This document shows positions 8,002 to 18,045 of a stretch of DNA of 64,000 nt, piece after piece. The stretch covers positions 1 to 64,000 of the forward strand of contig QHYH01000082.1 in the NCBI GenBank assembly GCA_003223215.1, read 5' to 3'. Every line of letters begins with the position of its first letter. Within the stretch, counting starts at the first letter, position 1. Both the position numbers and the translations under genes were made by a program. The notes under the pieces are model-generated. The model was not told the origin of the DNA. It saw only the letters and a list, made by a program, of their open reading frames with translations, and did not search any database. This DNA is from Acidobacteriota bacterium (GTDB lineage: Bacteria; Acidobacteriota; Terriglobia; Acidiferrales; UBA7541).

Positions 8002-9561
8002 ATGATCCGCGTGAAGAGCCTTGGTGTGTTGCTCGTGGCGACGATGGTGCTGAACGTGACCACAACGAAAGTTCAGGCTCAGGAAAAAGAATCCAGGCCA
8101 GCGGACAAGCTCCCCGAAGCAACGGCCACGCCGCCTAAGGAAGAGTCGTCGGTCACTGATCACACCATCAAAATTGCAGGCCAAACCATCCCATACAAGG
8201 CGACGGCAGCAACCATTCTCATCAAGAATGACAAGGACGAGCCGACGGCGCTGATGTATTACACGGCCTACACGCGAAGCGACGTCAAAGACATGAGTCA
8301 GCGCCCTGTATCCTTTCTCTACAACGGTGGACCGGGCTCCGCTTCGGTGTGGCTGCACATGGGATCGATGGGCCCGCGCCGGGTGGTGACCGTCAACGCC
8401 GATGTGACGCCTCCCGCGCCCTACAAGCTGATCGATAATCCGGATTGCCTGCTCGACAAATCCGACCTCGTGTTTCTTGACCCGGTTGGAACGGGGTTCA
8501 GCCGCGCTGTCGGCAAGGCCCAGGACAAAGATTTCTGGGGTGTGGACCCGGACGTGAAGTCCCTGGCAGAGTTTGTCACCACTTATATCAGCCGCAACAA
8601 CCGCTGGAACTCACCGAAGTTTTTGGTTGGCGAAAGTTACGGCACATTCCGAAATGCCGCGCTGGCCAATTACCTGCAAGGCCACGACAACATGTACCTG
8701 AATGGAATTGTGATGGTTTCTACCGTATTGGATTTGGGCACAATCTCATTCTATCCCGGGCAGGATCTCGCCTACATTCTCTATTTGCCGAGCTACGCCG
8801 CCACCGCCTGGTTTCACAAGACTCTCAAGGATCGCCCGGAACATTTGAATGCGTTTCTCGACGAAGCGCGAAAATTCGCGAGGGGCGAATATGCCGATGC
8901 CCTCATGAAGGGCGACGCACTCGGCAAGGATGAAAAGGCGGAGATCGTAAAGAAAGTGGCACGATTCACGGGACTCGGCGAAGACTATCTCAACAAAGCC
9001 AACCTACGAGTGCGCTTGTTTCAGTTCATGCAGGAACTCCAACGGAATCGCGGGTTGACCACCGGGCGTCTCGATGCGCGGTTTGCCGGACCCACTTACA
9101 ACCTGATCGGCGAAGCTGCCGATTATGATCCGCAGGATACGGCCATTAGCGGCGCATTCGTTGGCGCGTTCAATACCTACGTCCGCGAAGAACTGAAGTT
9201 TGGGCAGGACAAAACTTACAAGCCCGCGGCTGAGTTTGGCGGGAACCGTTGGGACTGGAAACACGAGGGCAACGATTTTGGCTTTTTCCCCGGTTCTCCG
9301 AGCGTGGTGCTGGACCTCGTACAAGCCATGATTTCCAACCCGCGGCTAAAGGTGGAAGTGGAGGACGGAATCTACGACTTGGCAACGCCATTCATGGAGG
9401 CGGAATACACCGTGGACCACATGGGCCTGCCGGAAAACATCCGCAAGAACATCTGGCACCAGTATTACGAGGCAGGCCATATGATGTACCTACACGATGA
9501 AGACCTGGCGAAACTCAAGAAAAACGTCGCCAGCTTCATCGACATCGCTTCCAAACCATAA
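8002..9561 (+). CDS. Secreted S10-family serine carboxypeptidase
   Basis: A 519-residue alpha/beta-hydrolase peptidase. It has an N-terminal signal peptide (about residues 1-27, ending VQAQ). The oxyanion-hole motif NGGPGSAS lies at 108-115. The nucleophile S212 sits in VGESYGT, with a catalytic Asp near GIYDLATP and His in YYEAGHMMY close to the C-terminus. It likely degrades peptides from their C-termini in the periplasm. A good ribosome site (cgaggagag) precedes the ATG. It is a single gene with its own promoter region. Confidence 0.92.
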   Translation: MIRVKSLGVLLVATMVLNVTTTKVQAQEKESRPADKLPEATATPPKEESSVTDHTIKIAGQTIPYKATAATILIKNDKDEPTALMYYTAYTRSDVKDMSQRPVSFLYNGGPGSASVWLHMGSMGPRRVVTVNADVTPPAPYKLIDNPDCLLDKSDLVFLDPVGTGFSRAVGKAQDKDFWGVDPDVKSLAEFVTTYISRNNRWNSPKFLVGESYGTFRNAALANYLQGHDNMYLNGIVMVSTVLDLGTISFYPGQDLAYILYLPSYAATAWFHKTLKDRPEHLNAFLDEARKFARGEYADALMKGDALGKDEKAEIVKKVARFTGLGEDYLNKANLRVRLFQFMQELQRNRGLTTGRLDARFAGPTYNLIGEAADYDPQDTAISGAFVGAFNTYVREELKFGQDKTYKPAAEFGGNRWDWKHEGNDFGFFPGSPSVVLDLVQAMISNPRLKVEVEDGIYDLATPFMEAEYTVDHMGLPENIRKNIWHQYYEAGHMMYLHDEDLAKLKKNVASFIDIASKP

Positions 9562-9715
9562 ACACCGTTACTCTCACGCCATCGCCGCAAAAGTAAGCAA
9601 ACCGGACATTTCGGTCGATGCTCTAGAATGGGCAGCGTCTGGCACATGAACTCTTGGCGCTTATAACGACGGCTCCGCTTCCTCTCCACCGGACGTCGAA
9701 GGATCACGCGACAAA
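9562..9715. other. Short intergenic region upstream of the PilT-like gene
   Basis: No gene is seen here. It presumably carries the promoter of the following ATPase gene. Confidence 0.3.
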
Positions 9716-10936
9716 ATGGAAACACCCACCCAAACGCTGCCGCCTCCCGCTGAACCATCTCCAGCTCCAACGCAAAGAAAGATTCACTCAGCGCAACTCG
9801 TTACGGCGATGCTGAAGGCCAGTCCGCACGTGAGCGATCTTATTTTCTCCCCCGGCCGCGCGCCTCAAATCGAAGTCGGCGGCCAGCTCGTGGAGTTGAA
9901 ATACAAGGGACTCGAGTGCCTGACTTCACAAGACACCAACCTGATTGCCAACGACATCATGGGCAAGAACGAAACACCCATCCGCAAGCTGGAACAAGAG
10001 GGATCTGCGGACCTGTCGTATGGGCTTGCCGGCGTGGCGCGCTTTCGCGTGAATGTCTTCAGGCAACGCGGGAGTTGCGCCATTGTCATGCGTGTCATAC
10101 CGGACAAAATTCCAGGATTCGCGGAGTTGAACTTGCCGGCGGCCTTAGGCGAGATCGTAGATCTCCGAAATGGCATCGTGCTCGTCACTGGCCCGACGGG
10201 ATCCGGAAAATCCTCGACATTAGCTGCCATTCTGGACAAGATGAACGAGGAAAAACCCTATCATATCCTAACGATCGAAGACCCCATCGAATTTCTGCAC
10301 CGCCACAAGAAAGCGACCATTCACCAGCGCGAGCTGCACTCCGACACGCCTAGTTTCGCGCTGGCGCTGCGCGCGGCTTTGCGGCAAGCGCCCAAAGTCA
10401 TTCTTGTCGGTGAGATGCGCGACCGGGAAACTATCGAGATTGCGCTCGAAGCTGCCGAGACGGGTCATCTGGTGTTGTCCACGCTGCACACGATTGACGC
10501 TTCCAAAACCGTCGAGCGCATCGTCGGAGTTTTTCCCCTCGGAGACCAGCAGGCGATCCGCAGGCGTCTCGGAAAAGCATTCCGCTTTATCGTTTCGCAG
10601 CGTTTGCTTCCCACCAAAGGCGGACGGCGACGCGTCGCTGCCGTCGAGATCCTGAAGTCCACAATGCGCACGCGCGAATACATCGAAAAGGGCGAAGCCG
10701 AAGGCAAGACCCTTCTGGATGCCATGCGCGATGGCACCACCGAAGGTATGCAGCACTTCGACGGAGAAATAGAAAAGCTGATTCGGGCCGGGGTTGTCGA
10801 ATTCGAGACGTGCATGTCCTATGCGACGAACGCCGGAAACTTGCGGCTGGAAATGGCCGATTTTCTAGAAGAGCGCGCTACCGGCACACCGTCCGCCGGC
10901 TCCGGCGAATCTACGGAGATCGAGATCGAACGCTAG
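9716..10936 (+). CDS. PilT/PilU-like type IV pilus retraction ATPase
   Basis: A 406-residue secretion-type ATPase. A proline-rich N-terminus (1-25) precedes a PAS-like domain. Walker A GPTGSGKS is at 159-166, then the Asp box TIEDPIEFLH, the Walker B region VILVGEMRDRETIEIALEAAETGH and the His box STLHTIDAS follow. The AIRRRL motif is present. The signature fits the PilT/PilU retraction branch more than assembly ATPases (no zinc-binding Cys cluster). No other pilus genes are nearby, so its partner machinery is encoded elsewhere. A PilU-type accessory role is possible. Confidence 0.9.
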   Translation: METPTQTLPPPAEPSPAPTQRKIHSAQLVTAMLKASPHVSDLIFSPGRAPQIEVGGQLVELKYKGLECLTSQDTNLIANDIMGKNETPIRKLEQEGSADLSYGLAGVARFRVNVFRQRGSCAIVMRVIPDKIPGFAELNLPAALGEIVDLRNGIVLVTGPTGSGKSSTLAAILDKMNEEKPYHILTIEDPIEFLHRHKKATIHQRELHSDTPSFALALRAALRQAPKVILVGEMRDRETIEIALEAAETGHLVLSTLHTIDASKTVERIVGVFPLGDQQAIRRRLGKAFRFIVSQRLLPTKGGRRRVAAVEILKSTMRTREYIEKGEAEGKTLLDAMRDGTTEGMQHFDGEIEKLIRAGVVEFETCMSYATNAGNLRLEMADFLEERATGTPSAGSGESTEIEIER

Positions 10937-11030
10937 GCAAGTCAGGACGAGCCCTCTCTCGCAAAAATCGGTTATCCTGTAGCGGTCCGGAGCCTCACGC
11001 TGTCGCTCTGAACCGAAGACTTTCCCTGAG

Positions 11031-12728
11031 ATGAATCTTTCGAGCAGCGACACGATGCCGCAGTTTCCCGGCGAATTTTGGACCCTGCTTGGTGTCGTGT
11101 TCGCGTTTATATTGCTTGCCGTGCTTGCGCCTGTTTGGTGCGAGAAGGCACAGCAAGCGATCGTGGGGCCATTCTCACGACTAGCCGCACGCAAAACACT
11201 GGTCATCGGGGTCCTCTTTTTTTCGATCATCGGCGTTCGCCTTGCCGTCCTGCCGTTGCTCCCGGGTCCCGTACCCGGCATCCATGACGAATTCAGCTAT
11301 CTGTTGCTCGGCGACACGCTGGCGCACGGGAGGCTCACGAATCCCACCCACCCGATGTGGATGAGTTTCGAATCGTTTCACATCAATTGGTTCCCGACTT
11401 ATTGCTCAAAATATCCGCCAGGCCAAGGCGCCGTTCTTGCGCTCGGCGAGTTGCTCGGGTTGCCGTGGATTGGCGTGATTTTAAGCGTCGCGGCGATGTG
11501 TGCCGTGATGCTGTGGATGCTTCAAGCGTGGTTGCCGCCAAGGTGGGCATTGCTGGGCGCCGTGCTGGTGGCGGCGAAATTCGGCATTGCCAATTATTGG
11601 ATGAACAGCTATTGGGGTGGAGCCGTGGCGGCCACAGGCGGCGCACTCGTGCTCGGGGCGATGCCTCGCGTGGTTGTTCAGGCACGGACGCGCGACGCCC
11701 TGCTGCTGGGACTGGGACTCGCGGTTCTCGCCAATACCAGACCCTACGAAGGGTTACTTTTCTCCTTTCCCGTGGGTGTCTGGTTTTTCTGGTGGCTTGC
11801 GGGAAAAACAACATCCACCGCGATTGCACGAACGCGAATGACTAGAGTGCTCGCGCCCTTGGCTGTTGTTTTGGTTTTGACCCTCGTGTTTATGGGCTAT
11901 TACAATTGGCGGCTCACCGGAAACGCACTGCTCTTCCCGCATGTGTTAAACACACGGACCTACCGCACCACGGGTCTCTTCCTGTGGGACCACGCTAAAC
12001 CACCCATGCATTACCACAACCAGCAGTTCGAGGATTTCTATAACGGCTGGGAACGCGAGAATTACCAAAACACTTGGCCGGACGTTTGGAGAGTCTCGGA
12101 GGAAAAACTGATACGAGGCGGCGGCACCTATTTTTGGTGCGGCGCTCTGCTGCTCCTGCCCGGCCTGCCATTTGCCGTGCGCGACCGCAAGATGCGTCTT
12201 CCGGTTTTGCTTTTGCTGTTGGGCGCTGCCGGTTTTTTTGTGTTGATTTGGTCGATGCCCCACTACGCCGCGCCGACCACTTGCGTAATTTTTCTTTTGT
12301 TGGTGCAAGCCATCCGCCATTTGCGGACCATACGTCTCTCGGGACGGCCCCTGGGCGTTGCGCTTTCCTGCGCCGCGGTTTGTCTGCTGGCAGTCGAAGT
12401 TGGCTTCCAGGTAGCAAACCACAGCTGCGACCTATTGGATTGGACGTGCCAGGGAGATCCGAGCCGCGCCGCCATCCAGCAAAAACTCTCTCACACTCCG
12501 GGCAAGCACCTCATCCTCGTGCGCTACGGCGAAGATCACAATATTCATGATGAATGGGTCTACAACGGCGCGGAAATCGATTCCGCCAAAGTCCTTTGGG
12601 CGCGCGAGCTGGATCCGCAACAAAATGCCAAGCTTTTATCCTATTGCAAAGATCGTCATGTCTGGCTTGTCGAGCCCGACAAAGATAATACCGAGCTGAT
12701 TCTCTATGCTCCTCCGCCTGAACAGTAG
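11031..12728 (+). CDS. Multi-spanning membrane protein, GT-C glycosyltransferase-like
   Basis: A 565-residue protein with about 10-12 hydrophobic segments. The acidic motif after the first transmembrane segments (PGIHDEFSYLLLGDTLAHG) is typical of GT-C fold enzymes such as ArnT/PMT-like (GT39) transferases, which use polyprenyl-phosphate sugars. The C-terminal about 90 residues form a soluble domain. The donor and acceptor are unknown. A methyltransferase and a dolichol-phosphate-mannose-synthase-like GT2 lie next to it on the other strand, consistent with a surface-glycan locus. Confidence 0.75.
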   Translation: MNLSSSDTMPQFPGEFWTLLGVVFAFILLAVLAPVWCEKAQQAIVGPFSRLAARKTLVIGVLFFSIIGVRLAVLPLLPGPVPGIHDEFSYLLLGDTLAHGRLTNPTHPMWMSFESFHINWFPTYCSKYPPGQGAVLALGELLGLPWIGVILSVAAMCAVMLWMLQAWLPPRWALLGAVLVAAKFGIANYWMNSYWGGAVAATGGALVLGAMPRVVVQARTRDALLLGLGLAVLANTRPYEGLLFSFPVGVWFFWWLAGKTTSTAIARTRMTRVLAPLAVVLVLTLVFMGYYNWRLTGNALLFPHVLNTRTYRTTGLFLWDHAKPPMHYHNQQFEDFYNGWERENYQNTWPDVWRVSEEKLIRGGGTYFWCGALLLLPGLPFAVRDRKMRLPVLLLLLGAAGFFVLIWSMPHYAAPTTCVIFLLLVQAIRHLRTIRLSGRPLGVALSCAAVCLLAVEVGFQVANHSCDLLDWTCQGDPSRAAIQQKLSHTPGKHLILVRYGEDHNIHDEWVYNGAEIDSAKVLWARELDPQQNAKLLSYCKDRHVWLVEPDKDNTELILYAPPPEQ

Positions 12729-12761
12729 CTTGCTCGGCTCTTTCTGCGATCATTCGAGATG

Positions 12762-13316
12762 TCAACGAAACGCAGCCATCACATTGTTCAACCCGAATTC
12801 GAATCGCCGATGCACGAATCGCTCGAAGCCGATGCGCTCGAGCAGCTGTTGAAGAGTGTCCAGGGGAATCCGTTTCTGGTGCTCGCTGCTTTCCATTTCA
12901 TCGCTCACCAAACGCAGCTTGTGAAATAGGCTCAAAATCGGGTCGACCATTGCAGAAGGCCAGGTCATGATCAACGACCCGCCGGGCGCGATCACTCGGA
13001 AGGCCTCGACGAGCACGCTCTCTGGGTCCTTGAGGTGCTCAAGAACCGCCAGCATCACAACGTGATCAAACTCACTGTCTGCAAATGGCAGCGGTGATTG
13101 CAGATCTGCGCGTACCCGCTTCCAGCGCCCCTCGACGCCGACGGCAACCTGATCGTCCAAGCCGACGCCCTGCGCGATGCGATCCGCGGCGTAGTCTAGA
13201 AACGCTGCTTCCAAGCCGCAGCCCAAATCACACACCCTCGTTCCAGGGTTGATGAATGGATAAGCCGCGCGGAAGCGCATTCGCGCAACAAGACGGTCAA
13301 CCCAGGTGTAGGCCAT
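12762..13316 (-). CDS. Class I SAM-dependent methyltransferase
   Basis: A 184-residue Rossmann methyltransferase. Motif I is VCDLGCGLEAAFLD, an acidic residue follows strand 2, motif II is FDHVVMLAVLEHLKDPE, and motif III is RVIAPGGSLIMTWPS (a Methyltransf_11-like core). The protein is short, with few residues beyond the core. The substrate is unknown. It is followed on the same strand, upstream in transcription, by a GT2 gene 132 bp away, so co-expression is plausible. Confidence 0.85.
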   Translation of the reverse strand: MAYTWVDRLVARMRFRAAYPFINPGTRVCDLGCGLEAAFLDYAADRIAQGVGLDDQVAVGVEGRWKRVRADLQSPLPFADSEFDHVVMLAVLEHLKDPESVLVEAFRVIAPGGSLIMTWPSAMVDPILSLFHKLRLVSDEMESSEHQKRIPLDTLQQLLERIGFERFVHRRFEFGLNNVMAAFR

Positions 13317-13448
13317 TTAGTGGAATACCCGCCGCAGGTCCCACCTACCTCGGCAAAGGCTCATCGCGTGCGTCATCGCCAATGGACCCTGCCTGTCGAG
13401 GGAAATGGTCCCTTACTGTTACTCGATTCGATGAAAAATCCCGGACGC

Positions 13449-14672
13449 CTAATGCAAATCGTAATCGCCGATATACGTGCCGCGGCTGATGCCAAGCATG
13501 CTGAGAAAAAAAGAAGCGAACGTGACCTGCACACCGATGAACAACCACATGGACCAAAACAAAACCTTTCGAACCTCGTGCAAAGGCCCAAACCCGCTAG
13601 CGGCCCACTTCCACGCAACCCACGCGCAACCGGCAAATCCTGCGAGAAAAAGCGACCCGCCAACCAATAATCCCGTCTCGAGCTTTACGCGCTTCAGCAG
13701 CCGCTTGAGCGAAACCGGGTTGCGGTCAAAACGCTCCGCGTAGCTGAAAACCTTCGCGAACGACCCGATGGAAAGAATTTGTACTCCCAGCAGCGTGAAA
13801 ATCACGCCGAAAATCATGGTGTGGATGTCCAAAACGACGCGAGCCGAAATCTGGCGCGGTCCGGGCAGCAGCCAGAAGACAAGGAACAGGCCGGCCGCCA
13901 GCAGCGCTCCGCCCGGCAGCAGAAAGAGCCAATTCGGCGCATACAGCAGCATGAACCGCAGGTGCCGCCAGCCGTCCCGAAAACTGCGCAAGTGCGGGGG
14001 CCGTCCCCGCTTGTCCGGCCACAGCGTGATGGGAATTTCCGTGATGCGCGCCTTAATTTGTGCGGCTTTGATGACAAACTCCGAGGCGAATTCCATCCCC
14101 GTGCTTCGCAAGTCCATGCGCTCGTATACCGCGCGCGTGAACCCGCGCATCCCGCAGTGGCTGTCGCCAATGCCGGCGCGAAAGAAGAGATTCAACAATG
14201 CGGTAAGGCCGGGATTTCCTATGTATTTGTGGTGCCAGGGCATCGCTTTCGGCCTGATCTCTCCCTGAAACCGGTTGCCCATTACCACGTCGTAGCCCTG
14301 CCGTAGCATTTCTGCGAACTTCGGAACTTCGCCGAAATCATAACTGTCGTCCGCATCGCCCATGACGATAAACGGGCCTCGCGCGGCGGCTATTCCTGCG
14401 CGCAAAGCAATGCCGTACCCTCGCTCTTCGACGCGCACCACGCGTGCGCCGTGCTCTTCGGCAATCTGAATCGACCCGTCGGTCGAACCATTGTCCGCCA
14501 CAATGACTTCGCCGGACAGGCCTGCGCCGCGGAACGCGGTCACCGCTTTATCTATGCAAAACGCCAGCGAGTTCGCTTCATTGAGGCACGGGATGACCAC
14601 GGACACTTCCACCGGCACACTGGTGTCAACCCGTTCCGATTGTGACTTATCGGACGCCAACACAGTAACCAT
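13449..14672 (-). CDS. Family 2 glycosyltransferase (DPM/GtrB-like) with membrane tail
   Basis: A 407-residue inverting glycosyltransferase. The N-terminal GT-A domain opens with VSVVIPCLNEANSL, then VADNGSTDGS and the metal-binding acidic cluster GDADDSYDF. The C-terminal third holds about four hydrophobic segments (about 245-270, 285-310, 340-365, 375-400), as in polyprenyl-phosphate-sugar synthases. It probably makes a lipid-linked sugar donor at the membrane, which a GT-C enzyme like the neighbour at 11031-12728 could use. That coupling is an inference from proximity. Confidence 0.88.
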   Translation of the reverse strand: MVTVLASDKSQSERVDTSVPVEVSVVIPCLNEANSLAFCIDKAVTAFRGAGLSGEVIVADNGSTDGSIQIAEEHGARVVRVEERGYGIALRAGIAAARGPFIVMGDADDSYDFGEVPKFAEMLRQGYDVVMGNRFQGEIRPKAMPWHHKYIGNPGLTALLNLFFRAGIGDSHCGMRGFTRAVYERMDLRSTGMEFASEFVIKAAQIKARITEIPITLWPDKRGRPPHLRSFRDGWRHLRFMLLYAPNWLFLLPGGALLAAGLFLVFWLLPGPRQISARVVLDIHTMIFGVIFTLLGVQILSIGSFAKVFSYAERFDRNPVSLKRLLKRVKLETGLLVGGSLFLAGFAGCAWVAWKWAASGFGPLHEVRKVLFWSMWLFIGVQVTFASFFLSMLGISRGTYIGDYDLH

Positions 14673-14841
14673 GGGTCACATCATATCGCGCTCGGCGGGA
14701 CTTTTCACTTCGCGGAGGAAGCAAGCAATTCGCCCATCAGAACGGGCTTGAATCAACCGTCCTTCTGTTGAACTTGCAATTTCCGTGCTGGAAGTTATGA
14801 TGGCCGCCTTGGCAACGTATGGCGATCTTTAGCGGGGAAAA

Positions 14842-16248
14842 TTGACGACCAGCTCGTTGGCGTCTTCCACTCAACCTTACAGCCGCGGCCGGCTGCTGAA
14901 AGCTCTGGGCATGTGGTTTGGGATGGCGGCGGCAATCGGAAACACGATCGCTGCCGGCATTGTCTACACTCCGGGCAATGTCGCCCAGCAATTGCCTAAC
15001 GCTTGGTTATTTCTGGGAATTTGGATTCTCGGCGGGCTGTATGCTCTTTGCGGTGCGCCTTCCATGGCCGAGCTCGGAGCTGCGATTCCTCGTAGCGGCG
15101 GCCAGTATAATTTCTCGCGCCGAGCGCTCGGGGACTACGCCGGCTTCATCGTCGGCTGGAGTGATTGGCTTTCCACCTGTGGCACGGCTGCCGCCGTGGC
15201 CATCGTCATCAGCGATTACAGCGGCCATTTGTTCGCCATCTTATCGGGACATGTTCAGAGCCTTTGCGTCGCGATCATTGTAGGATTTGGCGTCTTGCAG
15301 TGGCGTGGCATCCGATGGGGAAGCGGCGCGCAGCTCCTGACCGCTGCACTGAAGACCGGTGCTTTCATAATTCTTGTGGCGGCAGCTTTTCTATTGGGCG
15401 GCCCGGCCCACAAAGCCGCAAGCGAGCCCGGGCTCGCAGCACTTCCCTTGTTATCGGGCTGGCCTCTCACCATCGCGGTTATGCTGGGACTTCAAGCGGT
15501 GATCTATACCGTGGACGGGTGGGACGGCATCATCTATTTCGGTGAGGAGGTGCGCGATCCCGGCCGCGATATTCCTCGCGCCATCTTCGGCAGTGTCTTT
15601 TCCATTATGGGAATTTACCTGCTCTTGAACCTCATCGCGCTGTACATCGTGCCCATGAACGAAATCGCCGGCAACACATTTGTCCTTGGGACCGTTGCCA
15701 ATCGCGTTTTCGGAAGTTTTGGCGATCCCATCATACGGTCGATCATGGTGATTTCCATGCTGAGCTGTCTCAACGCCAATCAGCTCTTCTGCACGCGCAC
15801 ACTGTATGCCATGAGTTGTGACGGGCTCTTTTTTCGGAGTGCGACAAGCGTTAATACTGGCGGAACCCCAACCGTCTCGCTGCTTCTCAGCACGATGGTC
15901 GGCGTACTCTTCCTGGTAATCTCCTTCATGGGCGGAGATGCCTTCCAGCGCATCACGGCCATGCTCTCGTTTTTCTTCGTGGCGAATTACACACTTTCCT
16001 ACGCGTCCGTCTTTGTCCTGCGAAAACGAGAGCCGCAGATGCCGCGTCCGTATCGAGCTTGGGGCTACCCCTGGCTCACCGGCGCTGCGCTAGCGGCCTC
16101 GGTTTTGTTCTTGATTGGTTCGATAGTCACGGACCAGAGGAATGCTCCTCTGGCGCTAGGAATGCTCACCCTGAGCTATCCGGTGTTTCGGCTGATGAAG
16201 TTCGCCTCAGGCCGCCAGTCGACGACGGAAAAGCCAAACGCGGCCTGA
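14842..16248 (+). CDS. APC-family amino acid permease
   Basis: A 468-residue transporter with about 12 transmembrane segments. Its first helix motif (GMAAAIGNTIAAGIVYTPG) is the broken, glycine-rich substrate-binding helix of the amino acid-polyamine-organocation family. GAAIPRSGGQYNF and the helix 6 region (YTVDGWDGIIYFGEEVRDPGR) agree. The start is TTG at 14842, with gcgggg just upstream; no suitable ATG precedes the first helix. The substrate is not predictable. The convergent P5C dehydrogenase downstream may hint at proline or glutamate, but this is weak. Confidence 0.9.
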   Translation: MTTSSLASSTQPYSRGRLLKALGMWFGMAAAIGNTIAAGIVYTPGNVAQQLPNAWLFLGIWILGGLYALCGAPSMAELGAAIPRSGGQYNFSRRALGDYAGFIVGWSDWLSTCGTAAAVAIVISDYSGHLFAILSGHVQSLCVAIIVGFGVLQWRGIRWGSGAQLLTAALKTGAFIILVAAAFLLGGPAHKAASEPGLAALPLLSGWPLTIAVMLGLQAVIYTVDGWDGIIYFGEEVRDPGRDIPRAIFGSVFSIMGIYLLLNLIALYIVPMNEIAGNTFVLGTVANRVFGSFGDPIIRSIMVISMLSCLNANQLFCTRTLYAMSCDGLFFRSATSVNTGGTPTVSLLLSTMVGVLFLVISFMGGDAFQRITAMLSFFFVANYTLSYASVFVLRKREPQMPRPYRAWGYPWLTGAALAASVLFLIGSIVTDQRNAPLALGMLTLSYPVFRLMKFASGRQSTTEKPNAA

Positions 16249-16358
16249 ATAACCTCTTCGGCTAGCGCAAAGTTGGGCTCGACAACTTGCAGTCTCGCAA
16301 AATCAGCGCACCTACAACAGTTTGCCTCTGCCGTGCAAAATAGCTCAGGCCCAAGGCT

Positions 16359-17951
16359 CTAGTTGACCTTTTCCGCGATGGACTTGGCTTGCAGGAACAG
16401 CAGCAGATAATCTTTTCCACCGGTCTTGGAGTCTGTTCCCGACATGTTGAAGCCGCCAAACGGATGGGCACCCACCATAGCGCCGGTGCATTTGCGGTTC
16501 AAATACAAATTGCCGACGTGGAACATTTCTTCGGCCTTCCGGATCTTTTCCGGATTCTTTGAATACACGGCGCCGGTCAATCCAAACTCAGTATTATTGG
16601 CGATTTCCAGCGCCTGGTCATAATGGCTCGCTTTGATTACCGCCAGCACTGGGCCAAACACTTCTTCCTGCGCCAGCCGCGCCTTGGGAGGCACGTCGGC
16701 GATGATCGTCGGCTCAATGAAGTAGCCGTCGCCCGCGGCGCGCTTTCCGCCTGCGACCAAGCGTCCTTCTTTCTTACCCACTTCGATGTAGTCCAAAATT
16801 GACTTCATCGCCGATTCGTTGATGACCGGGCCCATGTAATTGTTCGGATCGTCGCTTGGCCCAACCGTGACTTTCCTCGTGCGGTCCACCAGTTTCTGCA
16901 AGAATGTGTCGTAAACCTTCTCGGCAACGATCGCACGCGAGCACGCGGAGCACTTCTGGCCCTGATAGCCGAACGCCGCCGCCACCGTTCCATCTACGGC
17001 AGAGTCGATGTCGGCTTCCTCGTCGACAACGATCGCATCCTTGCCGCCCATTTCCAACACCGTGCGCTTGATCCAGAGCTGTCCTGGCGAAGGTTTTGCA
17101 GCCAGTTCGCTGATGCGCAATCCGACTTCCTTCGAGCCGGTAAATCCAACGTAGCGGGTCTTGGGATGCGTCACCAGCGTATCGCCAACGGCTCCGCCCG
17201 AGCCGGTGACGAAATTCACTGCTTCTTTGGGAAAGCCCGCTTCGTAGAGTATGTCAATGAATTTGGCCGCGATGGTCGGCGAGTCGCTTGCGGGCTTCAG
17301 AACCACAGTATTGCCGGTTACCACGGACGCGACAACCAGACCAGCCATGATCGCAGAGGGGAAATTCCAGGGCGGAACAACCACACCGACGCCTAGAGGA
17401 ATGTACACAAGGTAGTTGCGTTCCCCGCGCATGGGAGTCAGCTTCTGCGGCTCGGCAAGCCGCAACATCTCACGCCCATAGAATTCGCAGAAATCAATCG
17501 TCTCCGCGATGTCCGCGTCCGCCTCCACCCAGCTTTTTCCGACCTCGTAGCAGACTAGCGCGGCAAGCTCAAACCTGCGCTCGCGCACAATCTGCGCGGT
17601 GCGGAACAAGCACTTCACGCGTTCCTGCGCCGGCACTTTTTTCCACGTGTCAAAGTACTTGTTAGCGGCTTCCACGGCCTGCTTGGCCATGTCGGCCGTG
17701 GCATTCTGGAAGACGCCAACGACCTCCGACGGCCGCGAGGGATTCGTCGAGTTGCGCTTGCCCGGCGTGGTCACCTTCTGCCCGCCCAGCCACATCGGAT
17801 ACTCTCGGCCAAATTCGGATTTCACTTTTTTCAGCGCGTCTTCCATGCGTTTGCGGTTTTCCGGCTTCGAGAAATCAATAAACGGCTCGTTGGTGAACTC
17901 GGATATTGGCAGTTTTTGTTCGGCGGTGGCCACGGCGGGATTCCTCCTCAA
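16359..17951 (-). CDS. pruA: L-glutamate gamma-semialdehyde (P5C) dehydrogenase
   Basis: A 530-residue aldehyde dehydrogenase that oxidises glutamate semialdehyde to glutamate with NAD in proline catabolism. Visible features are the N-terminal NEPFIDF typical of the RocA/PutA C-terminal branch, PPWNFPSAIMAG, the NAD-binding FTGSKEVG, the general base in LEMGGKDAIVV, catalytic Cys in GQKCSACSRAI, and EEVFGPVLAV. It is monofunctional (no proline dehydrogenase domain attached, and no separate putA/prodh gene nearby). The length matches the RocA type. Confidence 0.93.
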   Translation of the reverse strand: MRRNPAVATAEQKLPISEFTNEPFIDFSKPENRKRMEDALKKVKSEFGREYPMWLGGQKVTTPGKRNSTNPSRPSEVVGVFQNATADMAKQAVEAANKYFDTWKKVPAQERVKCLFRTAQIVRERRFELAALVCYEVGKSWVEADADIAETIDFCEFYGREMLRLAEPQKLTPMRGERNYLVYIPLGVGVVVPPWNFPSAIMAGLVVASVVTGNTVVLKPASDSPTIAAKFIDILYEAGFPKEAVNFVTGSGGAVGDTLVTHPKTRYVGFTGSKEVGLRISELAAKPSPGQLWIKRTVLEMGGKDAIVVDEEADIDSAVDGTVAAAFGYQGQKCSACSRAIVAEKVYDTFLQKLVDRTRKVTVGPSDDPNNYMGPVINESAMKSILDYIEVGKKEGRLVAGGKRAAGDGYFIEPTIIADVPPKARLAQEEVFGPVLAVIKASHYDQALEIANNTEFGLTGAVYSKNPEKIRKAEEMFHVGNLYLNRKCTGAMVGAHPFGGFNMSGTDSKTGGKDYLLLFLQAKSIAEKVN

Positions 17952-18045
17952 TCAGCAACAAGTCATTGTACAGCCCTTCGAAACTCCCTCACAAGCAGGC
18001 CGGACCTCACGCTTTTCCGGAGAGGGAACACAGAAAGAAAGCAAG